Positions 1 through 17,237 of a stretch of DNA of 64,000 bases are shown piece after piece. The position numbers were made by a program, and so were the translations under genes. The stretch comes from Haliotis asinina (lineage: Eukaryota; Mollusca; Gastropoda; Lepetellida; Haliotidae): contig NC_090292.1 in assembly GCF_037392515.1 (NCBI RefSeq), forward strand, positions 43,761,747 to 43,825,746, given 5' to 3'. The notes under the pieces are model-generated. The model was not told where the DNA came from and made no database searches. It saw nothing but the letters and a program-made list of their open reading frames with translations. Each line of letters starts with the position of its first letter. Positions within the stretch are counted from its first letter, which is position 1.

Positions 1-2
1 TT

Positions 3-446
3 CATGTATGGGGAGGGATCTCCTTATTAGGAACGACCCCGCTGTGTGTGTTTGAGGGAAATCTGACAAGTCAACGCTACACTAACATATTAGATAACTT
101 TCTCCTTCCAAGTGCACATGTGTTTTATGGAAATGGCTGGATTTTGCAGCAAGATAATGATCCTAAACACAACGCAAAACATGCCAAGCAGTGGTTTCAG
201 GAGAAAAATGTGACTGCATTACCATTTCCTGCATATAGTCCTGACTTAAATCCCATTGAGAACATTTGGGGGATGATGAAGGAATGTGTGAATCAAAAGG
301 GGTTGACAAAAATTGAAGACATGAAGAGAGAAGTGGTCCGATACTGGGACAGCATAACTCACGAAACACTAACCTCTCTGATAGGAAGTATGCCTACCCG
401 TCTTAGACTGTGCCGTGAAGCTCAAGGAGACTTGATAAAATATTAA
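3..446 (+). mobile_element. Tc1/mariner-type transposase, C-terminal part, cut by window start
   Basis: The frame is open from base 3 and ends at TAA 446, so this is the C-terminal part of a transposase that begins outside the window. It reads HVWGGIS near the start, then DNDPKHNAK, then SPDLNPIENIWG. These are the second catalytic Asp region and the Asp-Pro-Asp-Leu-Asn...Glu block of the DD34E catalytic core. No stop or frameshift is visible in the part present. The terminal inverted repeat was not recognised in the AT-rich flank after 446. It differs clearly from the transposases near 52 kb and 63 kb, so it is a separate lineage. Whether the full element is intact cannot be judged here. Confidence 0.9.
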
Positions 447-1218
447 ATTGTTACCTACACAACATGAAAAGGTCAGTTCACTTTCACAATACATTCAGTT
501 TTATCTGATTTGTTCTCGTTTAATAATATGAAATGTTTTAGCTATTCTCAATAATTTTGAACCATACTGTATGAATAAGCTTCGGGAAAGCAGTTAGCGT
601 TGCTACTGTCTACAACTCGAACCCGTTTGTCAAGAAAACCGTAACTCTATATGAATTGTGTAGAGTAAATTGTCTTCTTGAACATATCATGCAATGTAAA
701 ATACACGCACGCGCACACCCATACGTGAACACACTACGCAACGAGACACGTGCAAGACTGTTTCAACAACCTTCCTTTGGCAAGTAAACCGGAAGCGGTT
801 CGCTAGCAGACGACAGTCCTGAAGCAGAGGAACGTTTTCATATCCAACCCACTAGCAGATGACGAACACCCATCGTCAGTACCATCCATAGTGGTCACCT
901 CGACACCTTCCTTTGTCCCCATGGTTACCAGATCTTTAGGGAGTCTTCCTCTTCCCACTGCACAATCAAGGACCTCACTCAATTGTACTCGCGCTCACGT
1001 TTCAATGCTTTCCACTGAAATTGGGAGGAAACTGTTATTGTTGTCATGGCTCCCGATTTTTCCTCCACTCAGGTACTTAATGGTAGTCTGTGTATCCAGG
1101 ATTCAGGGCCAGACGACAACAGTCCAGTTACTGAATACAGACCTGTGAAAATGCAGTCAAGAACCGAGCTTTGAGGTGCAGATTTTAAGTTCCGACATGG
1201 TCTTTCTGTAATTGACTT
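447..1218. other. No gene recognised
   Basis: Flank of the Tc1-like element. Frames here are short and lack splice support or family motifs. A short CA-rich stretch lies near 700-730. Confidence 0.5.
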
Positions 1219-1463
1219 GTGAAGGTCCCCGGGTAGAATAGGCCTTCAGCAACCCATGCTTGCCATAAAAGGCGACTGTGCTTGTCGTAGGAGGTGACTA
1301 ACAGGGTCGGGTGGTCAGGCGCATGTTATCAGTTCCCAACTGCGCAGATTGATGCTCATGCTGTTGATCACTGGACTATCTGGTCCAGACTCGATTATTT
1401 CCACACCAGCGCCATATAGCTGGGATATTGCTGAGTGCGGCGTAAACCTAAACTCACTCACGC
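1219..1463 (+). repeat. SINE family A, nearly full length
   Basis: This copy runs from GTGAAGGTCC through the central block GATCACTGGA to the tail GCGTAAACC-TAAACTCACTCAC. It shows the family layout: about 260 bp, a central region conserved in most copies here, a 3' module around GGAATATTGCTGAGTGCGGCG, and a variable CTCA tail. Frames across these copies give recurring peptides in both orientations that are not genes. Confidence 0.85.
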
Positions 1464-1901
1464 ACTTTCTGCAACCCCGCTTAATGCGGCACAAAACCAT
1501 ATACGCTCGCTCACTCTGTCGTAGGCCGGTACTCTCCCTGACGAAATTAAGACATCAGAAGTACAGTGTACTAAAGGTCAGGCTGCAGTGCACTGTACAG
1601 CAGGATATATCACTACAACACACTCCCGTATCGGACTTTAGGCAGTAACTGGTGGCCTTCTTCAGTGTTACGAATCAACACTGTGGATTCACGTCCACAG
1701 GATTGGACTCCTGTCCTTGAAGGTAACTCCTATGAATTATCCGTTGTTGTATGTGGGTTGAGACAGCTTGGGCGTGTCTCGTGTATATTTCCCCTTGGGT
1801 CCCTCAGGCTTGGATGTACGTGGCTGCGTACATGAAGAGGTCCCATTGTTTGGTGTAGCTGGTGTTGCTGAGAGATAGACACCCCTGTATCTCGCATCAC
1901 C
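1464..1901. other. No gene recognised
   Basis: Unique-looking sequence between a SINE and a microsatellite. No coding frame with family motifs. Confidence 0.4.
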
Positions 1902-2140
1902 GTGTGTGTGTGCGTGTGCGTGTGCGTGTGCGTGTGTGTGTGTGCGCGCGTCTGTTTGTGTATCTCCCTCTACGTCTCTACGTCTCTTCTATTTGTGTGT
2001 GTCTGTGTGTCTTTATGTAGGTCTTTCTTTGTGTGTCTCTCTTTCTGTCTGTCTCGCTCTCTCGCATTTTCTCACTCAACTCTCTCTCTCCCTCTCTTTA
2101 TCTGCTCTCCCCCCCCCCCCCCCTCTCTCTCTCTCTCCTA
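1902..2140. repeat. Compound TG/TC microsatellite with poly-C
   Basis: TG-rich sequence grades into TC-rich sequence and a run of about 14 C near 2109-2122. Open frames on both strands here are low-complexity artefacts. Confidence 0.95.
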
Positions 2141-2479
2141 ATTCACACTGCAAATGGCTGACCTGCTGAGATAGCATAGCACAGCTTAGCATAGATAGCG
2201 ACATTGTATTCAGCACATGGTGCAACAGCGATAAATGCGCGTTGGGAGACAAAGTTAACCTGATATAATACGCCAGGTCAGCGTGACTCAATTGACGAAA
2301 TTAACCACATCACTGTCCCCTGTTCAGAGTCCACAGTTATTGTCAGACGCTTGAGTGGCCATGATAAATGATAAATACGACTATCTCACAGGCAACTTGA
2401 CTAGTATACACCTACTGTACGATGCTATAGTCTTGTCTATATCCACTGACTTCCAAATGAGGTCAGGCTAAAAGGTCAA

Positions 2480-2745
2480 TTCAGAGTGAGTTTATGCCGC
2501 CTTTAGACAATCCCCTAGCAACATCGCAACTGGAAAAAAAAGAAATGTGGACATGTTTTACCCATGTAGTCATTCGAACCCGGATCTTCGGTGGCTTAAC
2601 CGCGACGCTGTCCCACCGCTCAAGGTCAAGTCAAAGTGAGCATGTCTGCCGCCGATTTAAGATTATACCAGCAATATGACGGCGAGGTACACCAGCAATG
2701 GGCTTCACACATTGTACCCATTTAGAGCATCGAATCTGGCATGTT
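2480..2745 (-). repeat. Two adjacent decayed SINE family B copies
   Basis: In the minus orientation each unit carries the TCGAACCCGG (box B complement) or GGGCTTCACACATTGTACCC block typical of family B. The copies are about 2480-2625 and 2628-2745. Confidence 0.6.
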
Positions 2746-3360
2746 GATCGAACGCAAACCTCCTCTGTAAATAATGACAGTATTTGAAGCATGATTCGAT
2801 GAACTGGTTCTTGATAAATTTTGTCATGCATATTTTCATAACAGTTAAAGTGAAAATACTTGGAAACGAACCAAAAGAAAAATGTTGTTTGATTTTCAGG
2901 CGACTGGTGTGCGAATTGTTCACTTCAAAAAGAAAGCAAGCCAACAATTCATTTTGGCAAATATGCTATCTGTAAGGCCCTTATCTTTTGGGCCATTCCT
3001 ATTTCATAAGGAGGCAACAGGCAAGGGACAGGATGTGCACTCACCCTGATGGATTCTTGTTTTAACCTGGGTGACTATTGGGGTGTCTGGCATATTGGAG
3101 GATGCCGTCTGTAAACGCCAGATTTATTTATTTTTTTTAATTTGCTACTTTTGTTTTGTTGCATTTTGTTGCTTTTGCGCTTTTCCATTCCACAAGGATC
3201 AATAATCCAGTTATTTGACGGCGATGTGAACTTGTTTTGATATCTCTGAAATTGTTTGATGCAGATGAAGGTTTTCCACAAGCATAAGCAAACACCATTT
3301 TAACGTTTTATGGTTATACTCTGCCTGGTTCGAACCGCTGATTTCCTATATGTTGTCTTA
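2746..3360. other. No gene recognised
   Basis: AT-rich with a T-rich stretch near 3125-3180. The short frames on both strands show no motif or splice context. Confidence 0.4.
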
Positions 3361-3361
3361 G

Positions 3362-3534
3362 GGACAGCCTAGTGGTAGCCTAGTGGTTAAAGCGTTCGCT
3401 CCTCACGCCTAAGACCCGGGTTCGATCCCCACCGGGGTACAATGTGTGAAGCCCATTTTCTTGTGTCCCCCGCCGTGATTTTGCTGGAATATTGCTAAAA
3501 GCGACGTAAAATTAAACTCACTCACTCACTTTCA
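3362..3534 (+). repeat. SINE family B, full length
   Basis: tRNA-like head with box A TAGCCTAGTGG and box B GGGTTCGATCCCC, then GTGTCCCCCGCCGTGAT, then GCTGGAATATTGCT and a CTCACTCACTCAC tail. The box spacing suits an RNA polymerase III promoter. Confidence 0.85.
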
Positions 3535-3659
3535 TGCGAACTGCTCATTTTAGTACTTTGTACAGGACACAACGTCAGTAATTTAACCCACTCAGCCTTC
3601 GCTTTAGAAGCCACGATTCCCCATTTAAACCTATCAGAAGGGTATACGTTATCTGGACT

Positions 3660-3850
3660 ACTTGTGGAAGCCGCGTTGGCTGAGTGGGTTAGATCGCAGA
3701 CTTTGTGTACCTACTATTAGGTGCCTGACCCTTAGTATGAGGGTTGGAATCCCAGATGGGAATCATCCTGGCAAACATACAAATTTCCACCTTATCGATC
3801 GATAAAATGTAACCCCAGATATTACTTATGTTACATTTTACTCCTCTTGG
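3660..3850 (+). repeat. SINE family C, tRNA-like head
   Basis: Box A-like TGGCTGAGTGGGTTAGA is followed by GGTGCCTGACCC and box B-like GAGGGTTGGAATCCCA, with a tail around AAAATGTAACCCC. Related pieces lie near 5815 and 57755. The head resembles a serine/leucine-type tRNA; there is no CTCA tail. Confidence 0.55.
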
Positions 3851-3892
3851 AAATGATTCTGTACCGCCACTGGTGTCACGTTTTTAAGGAGT

Positions 3893-4023
3893 GTGGAGGG
3901 GTAGCCCAGTGGGTTCCCACACATAACGTCATTTCTGTAACGTCACTTGCCGCAATATTGCTTGAATATTGTTGAAGTCGGTGTGAAACCAATCTCACTC
4001 ACTAACTCACTCACTCACTCACA
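3893..4023 (+). repeat. SINE family B, deleted variant
   Basis: Box A-like GGTAGCCCAGTGGG is joined almost directly to the 3' module and a long CTCA tail. The box B part is missing. Confidence 0.6.
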
Positions 4024-4124
4024 TGCACTCAGATAGCGAATACAAATAGATGCAAATTTAGTGGACAGTTTAAGTTGTTCATGGATTTTTGTTCTATAAC
4101 ATTTTTACGTCTTCTTTTTCACAG

Positions 4125-10139
<6,015 letters not shown>

Positions 10140-10401
10140 GGATTGTGACAACATCGAGTAACCAGTATATCAAACATGGAATAGAAGACCGGAAATATGA
10201 CAGCATAACAATTTCACAGTTGCAAACATACGATACGTGGGAAAAGGTATCCCGTCATCACTTTGGAAGCAGAAATTATTTTACCATGATTTTCTCTTTA
10301 TTTAAATTTATGGTTTGTGTCCTTGTTTCCAACCTTTGTCGTTTTTTCGAATGAACTTTTTTTGTGCTTTCAAATACGTTCGCTTACATTCAATCATTAT
10401 C

Positions 10402-12423
10402 TTAAAGGGGCACTGATGCGGAGCAGTTTCCGTGGACTGGTGTAAACTTTTGTTATTGTTTTTCTCCCGTGAGTACCCGGATGATATCCCAGAATTCGTG
10501 ACTGGTTCGTGACCTCTGCTGCGCAGTCCGTAAGCGCAATTGATAGTTTAATTATAGACAGATCAACTGAGGTGAAGTCATTTGTACTTCATTACAAATG
10601 TATTATGAAAACAAATGAAACACTTTGAAGGTTAATCATCTGCCAGTGGTAGAAATGGTAACAAAAACTATTAGGACGGGAAAATAACGAAGCCAGTGTA
10701 CGTCTCTATATTTTGTCTCATAACCCTAATTAGTTTACTGTCATATTTGTATGATTCTGAAAATTAATAAAAGAACCCACGATTTGCTCATACTCATAGT
10801 AAATTTCTAACATAACAGCAACATTTATACATTGTATAGATTGCCAATGTGGTTCCTATTTCACACACATACGCGATCTAGTGTGTGTTTTCTGTCATAC
10901 AGATTCTGCTGAATGCTACAACAAATAAATTAAAACAAAATGCAAACAATGAATGTAAAACAGACTAATTTTATAGCAACAATGTCAGGCTACTACATTG
11001 TTCAGGAATGTATCCATCAATATCCACGTAAAAGAAATCGTATTCCATTCATCTGCAGTTGGTAAATAATCCTGCTCTGTGTCGCGTGTCTTACAACTGT
11101 CTCATTTGCGAAAAAGTAACACATCGTTTCACGTCTTTCATTGGTGAAAACCAGATAAACCTCTCATTGGTCTCCCAAGATAGTACACCTGGCAACTAAT
11201 TGTATGATGTCCACTATTCTAAGTAATTTAGTTAACCAATATTGAGCAATCAATCAATCAACGCAAGGGTGGTTAATTCTTTGAAGGGAGGATGTTGTTT
11301 TTGCACTCACACTTTACGACAGGGTGTAGTCATCTACACACACTGCCTTTTGACAAATCCGCTAGAAGATAAAAGTAATTAATCAATCAGTGTGTTATCG
11401 GTTAATCCTTTGATCGATGTTTGTTTTTGTAACTCAGCTGATAAACCCTCTTGCATCACTTACATGCATATATTACATAACATACAATACATTTGCCATT
11501 ACAGACCTTAATTTATAATGTTGAGTATTTACTCCAGACAGGAGAAATGCCAAATGGGAACCTTTGATGAGTAACCGAAGTGGTGTTGCTACTAATTATA
11601 CCTGTTATAAATTCATGAATTGACCATCCAGAGAATGATGACAAATAACACGTGTAGGTTTACACCATCAAACGCGAGTTACAGCAAGGAAGATGTAATC
11701 TCTGTGTCGCATGCAGCGTGTAAACACTTATGGGCCGAAACTGTTTTGAGGATACCAACGGAATTTCGTTACATAAGGAATACACACAGGCATTTGCTGT
11801 GTACTTTGGTAAATAGGTGAAATAAGGGGTTTTTTTTACGTAAGACAATTTTCAGATTTCTCTACCAAAGGCAAAGTCATCGTTTTTTGGTTTACGAATT
11901 CAAATACATCAACTGTGTGTTATTATTATCATAAATAATAAACCATTGTAGCTACCATAGCTACCAAAATTTACGTATGCTATTTGCTATCACAGCTCAA
12001 CCAACACTCAAAACTACCTAAATATAAAGCTTTGCAATCTTCCGTACTGAAACAAATGGCTTGCTACGTGCCTGTAGACATCATATTTTGATGTAACATG
12101 ATTAAATATCGAGGTTAAAAACACAGAAATAGGATCAAATTGGATCAGTAAGTATACCATCCAAGCATCCGAAAAGAACTACACTGCTGGGATATATGGT
12201 TACGATCAGACAAGGAATACCATGGATATTTTTAAACAAATGGCATGTGATGGGCATCCGGCCTCCTGACTGCTTAGGTGAAGAAATTCTGCTAATATGG
12301 ACAGGAGCCCAGTTCCTTTGTCCGTCACGGTCGAAGGAGTGGGCGCTGACCAATTTGCGGTCTGCTTTCGTAATTAGAACGTTGGCGAGAAGAATTATTC
12401 GCTCCGCATCAGTGCCCCTTTAA
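10402..12423. mobile_element. Non-autonomous DNA transposon with TTAA duplications, piggyBac-type candidate
   Basis: TTAA at 10402-10405 is followed by AGGGGCACTGATGCGGAGC. The exact reverse complement of these 19 bases ends at 12419 and is followed by TTAA at 12420-12423. The 2,014-bp body between has no long frame and no transposase motif. TTAA duplication is the hallmark of piggyBac-type transposition, but the AGGGG start is not the common piggyBac end, so the superfamily call is tentative. The perfect match of the two ends suggests fairly recent movement. It begins 262 bp after the SDR stop codon, so it may lie within or next to that gene's 3' untranslated region. Confidence 0.8.
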
Positions 12424-12670
12424 TTATTTAAATAAATTTATTTATTTTCTCGTTACTTTACTTAATTTCTGACATTTGAGTGTATTCCCTATATCACGTG
12501 GATGGTTAGGTGACAATGATCAGGTACGTATTTTCCAACACGTGTTGTTAAATGAGAAAAAACACAAAACATGGAAATCACATTCACCGATTAGATGTCA
12601 CGTGAGAAGTCACATGACCATCTGATCGGTGACACCTCGAGTTGCGTAAATTTAATTCAGTTTAATTTAA

Positions 12671-12696
12671 TGTATGTATGTATGTATGTATGTATA
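12671..12696. repeat. (TATG)n microsatellite
   Basis: About six units of a tetranucleotide repeat. Confidence 0.9.
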
Positions 12697-13552
12697 GACT
12701 GAAAGGCAAAAGAAACGCAATTTTCGGAAAATGAAATCATACAAGAACAAGCTTCCAGGTCTTCCTGAAAACGTGACAGGCAGAGTTGCCTTTACTTTTG
12801 TGGTTCAGTATACACATACTGACAATATTTTAGCCCTCACGGTGACATAAACACATCGCGGGATCAACGAAGGTGAGACAGAAGCTAACAGCACATTTAC
12901 GTAGAAAAAGCGAAACTTCAACATTTTTAAGTTCGTCACAACAGCATCTGAGTGTTCATGATTAATTTTTTATCGATTTGTAAGAAAAAAACATCAGATG
13001 TTGCTATATATGTTCTTGTTACCATGACTGGTCGTAACATCTGCCTAACTTTATTGCCTACCATGAAAATTAATATATCTATCCAGAGGTTATTAAATGT
13101 AATTAAAAATCTATGTAATAATATATATTCTTTGAACCTTGTGACATTAGCAAATCAATTATGAACTTCATGTTTATCACTGGATTCGTTTGTGTCTTTA
13201 TTGATATTGTACGTTTTGTTGTCATGCGTGCTTACAGTTTCATTACAAGTTAGTATGTGCAGACGCGCAGTGCACACGAAAAGGAATAAATCTGCATTGC
13301 CATTTGAGTTGAATGTTTGCGTTTGGACGTATTAACCAGGCCGATTTATTTTAACTATATGAGTAGCCATGCAGCGACTACGTTAAAAAATAGGACTCAC
13401 AGACTGTTTTTCTTTAAAATTATGACGTGCGTTATTTATATATTTATCCAAATTTTATCGTACTCATTAATTCATGGCATTATTTCTTGGTAGTATACAG
13501 GTAGCAAAACTACTGTTAACATGTATGATCTCGGCAAAATGTCAGTCGTCGA
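12697..13552. other. No gene recognised
   Basis: AT-rich. AAAAGAAACGCAA near 12707 resembles the ends of the Tc1-like element at 14886, so a decayed transposon end is possible. No motif-bearing frame. Confidence 0.4.
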
Positions 13553-13930
13553 GTGAATGAGTGAAAAACGTTTTTTACGCCGCTTTTGGCAGCAATTTCA
13601 CTGGCGAATATACCTGAAATGGGCTTCACCCCGATTTCTAGAAACAAACTTAAGTCTGAGGTTTGACTTAAGTTTAAGTTTTTATTCAATTTGAGAAAAC
13701 GCATTTCACAGAACGAAATTGATATCAAACTGAAACTATAGCAGACAATTTGAGGTTGGGGGATAGAGATTGCTTGAATTGTTTCGGCTTTTATATTTAA
13801 AAAAGTACAGTTGAGTGCAAATTTCAGCTGTATCGAACTGTGAAACTCATTGCGATTTGAGTAAAAACTTAAGCTTGTTTCGAGAAATCGGGGCCAGGTC
13901 TTGGGCCCAACGAACGCTACCCTATCGCCC
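13553..13930 (-). repeat. SINE family B split by a MITE
   Basis: The tail-side part is 13553-13628 (GTGAGTG...TACGCCGCTTTTGGCAGC...GGGCTTCA) and the head-side part 13894-13930 (AACGAACGCTACCCTATCGCCC). The gap is exactly the element at 13629-13893. Confidence 0.75.
13629..13893. mobile_element. 265-bp MITE with 26-bp inverted ends
   Basis: The left end begins CCCCGATTTCTAGAAACAAA (26 bp, 13629-13654). The right end (13868-13893) is its reverse complement with two mismatches. There is no coding capacity. No clear target duplication was seen in the surrounding SINE, so the superfamily is open. Confidence 0.75.
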
Positions 13931-14574
13931 CTCAGCCATATAACGCCAAAAAGAGTTTTGCATACAAAACAAACACAAGCTGTTCACAATCCCGACAGCA
14001 AAGGACTGTAAAATATGTGGAGCAGGACACATGATGTTTAAAACTATCATGTAAATCTAAAACTATTTTAATCTTGCGAGGCAACGAAACACAGAAACAC
14101 GCTGTAGGTCGCCAACAACCGAAGGCAGATCGCCATACAAGGATTTACAGTGTTTTCGTTATCTGAATGGACGCCAGCTGGATTGACACTTGCGCCTAGA
14201 CTTAACCATAAATTAAAAACACAAAAATCCTTCGATTACAACTTGAGAAATTTAGCTAAAGATATAACGAACACTCTGCAAATAAAAAGGTGGTCGAGTT
14301 AAATGCACTTTGAAAGATATTATACTATTTAGCCTCACAGGAGAATAAGGAACTAACATCTGAATGCAGTGCAGAATCGACCAGCCCTTGAATATGGTTC
14401 CAGGCCACTTTTACATACACTCCAGTAATATCTCGGTGGGACAACAGTTTAGGTATTTGAATTTGTGACTTCGGTGTGACGAGAACACTTGAATACTAGT
14501 TTAATAACAAATGCTAGTTTTAAATCCAACAATGATGCTAGTGAAATTGGTTCTCGTCACGACGTGGCTGAAAT
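13931..14574. other. No gene recognised
   Basis: Mostly unique AT-rich sequence, with a SINE B-like 3' module near 14545-14610 leading into the satellite. Confidence 0.4.
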
Positions 14575-14595
14575 ATTGCCGACGTGACGATAAAT

Positions 14596-14883
14596 ATAAA
14601 TTCACTCACTCACACATTCCTACGACTGCCTCGGATCACATCTATAAATGTATCTGTATCAATTAATGTAAACTCACTCACTCACGCACTCATTCCCCCG
14701 ATTGCATCGGATCACATCTAAAAATATATCTGTATCAATTAATGTAAACTCACTCACTCACGCACTCATTCCCCCGATTGTATCGGATCACATCTATAAA
14801 TATATCTGTATCAATTAATGCAAACTCACTCACTCACTCACTCACGCATTCACACCTCCGATTGTATCGGATCGTATGTGAAC
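14596..14883. repeat. 76-bp tandem repeat built on a SINE tail
   Basis: Between three and four units. Each has (CTCA)n, then ATTCCCCCGATTG-TATCGGATCACATC and ATATCTGTATCAATTAATG. Successive AACTCACTCACTCAC starts at 14671, 14747 and 14823 give the 76-bp period. Confidence 0.85.
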
Positions 14884-16010
14884 TAACGGCCGAAAGAAAC
14901 GCCACTAAAATAAAAAAAAAAAACGAGTGTAAATTGTCATAATGATTGTCAATCTGTTTGTAAATACCCAAACACACATCTCTTGAACAGACCATGTCTA
15001 TTCCCAGTGAATACTTGCACTTGCATTTCGTACTGTGTGAAAAAAAACGCCCAAAACAAAACAAAACAAAACAAAAGAATTTACATGAATGAAATGCAAA
15101 CTGTGCACACCCGCATCTAATTAGGGTATAAAAGCAGACCAGATTTATTCTTGTACATCTTGTTAATCGATTGACAAGCAGGAATATGTCTCGTTTACCA
15201 GCAGAGTAGATAGGGAGAGAATTCAGTATGGAACAGACACAAGAGCATGTGACTAAGACAATGGGATGCTGCAAGCCCACTATCGGAAGACTTGCCACAC
15301 GTCTATGACAGACTGTCAGTACTCCAGACAGGACTAAGAGTGGTAGATCACTACCTAAACGTATGATCGTTATTTACGTTATAGTGACCAGACGTTTCTG
15401 CATTCATGGTCTCAGTGCCGAATGACGTTTTAAGAAAATTACGTTGACGTGCCACCACCGATGTGCCAGACTGAGGCGAACCAGGACTGTGCCACACTGG
15501 CAGTAGCGAACCTGGCGAAGAGAGAACTTTGGTGACGAAAGCCAGTTATAGCTCTTCGAGATCTGTCCCCAATTAAGCACCTTTGGGAATAACGGTGACG
15601 TCGAATTCGGAAACGCCAAAATCGACAAACGCTTTGGCAGCTGCTCTGCTAAAGGAATGGCTTCGGACCCCTAATCAAGACGTAAGAAGATTCAGCTACT
15701 CAGTTCGACGTCGGGTTCGGGCCTGCATCAGTGCTAGAGGTGGCCACACCCGGCACTGAACAATATGTGCTGCCCAGAAAGTTGTAAAAGCTCCCAGTCG
15801 ATTCTGGATAGGTGATCGAATACTGGATAATGCACTCGGTGTCATTCATGTTATCTTAGATCACACGCTGCGTCGTTTTACTTCTTGTTATCCATTAAAT
15901 ACTGTTGCTGAATGTTTGTGTTTTGCAATAATACATTTAATGTCACCGTATTTAGCTTAAGTTTTGTTTTAAACCAGAAAAATGTTTGATGGCGTTTCTT
16001 TTGGGCGCTA
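14884..16010 (+). mobile_element. Decayed Tc1-like transposon with TIRs and TA duplication
   Basis: Inverted ends: ACGGCCGAAAGAAACGCC from 14886 pairs with the complement of GGCGTTTCTTTTGGGCGC ending at 16008, flanked by TA at 14884-14885 and 16009-16010. The body of 1,123 bp retains transposase pieces: MSRLPAE near 15186, a helix-turn-helix-like GCCKPTIGRL, LSPIKHLWE near 15560-15590, and the C-terminal ARGGHTRH ending in TGA near 15760. Several stops and frame changes are present and the catalytic middle is mostly deleted, so it encodes no working enzyme. The C-terminus resembles that of the intact transposase at 52 kb. It sits inside the CGGATCATAT-type satellite. Confidence 0.85.
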
Positions 16011-16548
16011 TTTTATAAATATAAACATATTGATAAATATAAATTTACTCACACGCTCCTTTGATTGTTTCGGATCATATGTATAAATATAAACTCACTC
16101 AATCACTAACTTCTCTGATTGTTTTGTTGATGATACAACATGCATGTTACAAACAAAAATATCCATTTTTTGGATTCGTGTATCTCTGGGTGTATTTGTA
16201 CATCTGCCCACGTTATGATCCATTTTCATATGATAGGTTATTGTTAATTTTTAAGTAGACACTGCAGAGTCTGCGTCTTTTAATCCAATAAGTGTGTTAT
16301 TTGAAACACGATATTTGTATGTCATAATAAAATTCATTGTGGCGCTTTGTCAGTGAGCAATACGTTTGGTCACGGAAACCTTCATTTAGTCACCGTATTG
16401 CTCTGTGTGTTTATTGATAATCGTGAATCATCTGTTGCGAAATTTCATATATGAAACATGTTGGGACAGGTCAGTTCTGTGACCTGCTTATTGGGGGATT
16501 TGTCAAAATAAATTCTCATAGATGGTTTTACTAGGGTTGATTGTTATG

Positions 16549-16640
16549 TTGGTTTAAGCCTCACTCCAGCTATATCGTGGCTGTCAGTAAATAATCGATT
16601 CCCGACAAAGCAATCCAGTGATCAACAGCATGAACATCGA
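16549..16640 (-). repeat. SINE family A fragment upstream of EPDR A
   Basis: AAATAATCGA...GCAATCCAGTGATCAACAG, with a counterpart at 24630, so it predates the duplication. Confidence 0.65.
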
Positions 16641-17188
16641 GGGTGGACTAGAGCCATGATATAATATTGATGAAGCTATTTATTGGGTTCCTTTCCCGGG
16701 CTAAATGTGGTAATGCTCGAAGGGCACAGTCTGATCAATATTACTCCGGATAACCGAAGCTGCCTTTTAGGCGGTAGGAGGTAACATTCTCACGAATTAT
16801 TCCATCGGGTACTCATTTTCATCTGGTCACCCATCCAATGACTCTTCGCGTGCAGCATTGCTTCACTTCAATATTTGTCACCTGATCACTATGGTCAAAC
16901 AGCACCAATATACACGCTCACACACAAACACGTACCCACACGTACATGGTCGCACACATAAACGCATGCACACATGCAGATCATATGCGCACCCATACAT
17001 ACAAACATATGTATGCGCGCACACACATGGAATACAACGATACACACAAGCACGCGCAATGTTGCATGCCTAATGCATCCTTGAACTTTTAGTTAAATCA
17101 ATTTCATCTCTTGAAAACAAAAGCCAGTCAGTATCACATTATAAATGAAAAACAATAAGCTTTGAGACAACCCCCAGCAAGTGACCAT

Positions 17189-17198
17189 GTTTAAAAGC
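17189..17198 (+). promoter_or_regulatory. TATA-like box of EPDR A
   Basis: GTTTAAAAGC begins 49 bp before the ATG. The same ten bases sit at the same distance before the EPDR B ATG, while surrounding bases differ. The start of transcription is inferred, not seen. Confidence 0.5.
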
Positions 17199-17237
17199 GC
17201 CTGGATGCTAGTCCGTAATGCCTTGAGGTAACCAGCG

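Noticed and set aside
3362-3534. tRNA gene suggested by A and B boxes
   Set aside because: No cloverleaf or acceptor stem pairing; followed by a SINE body and CTCA tail.
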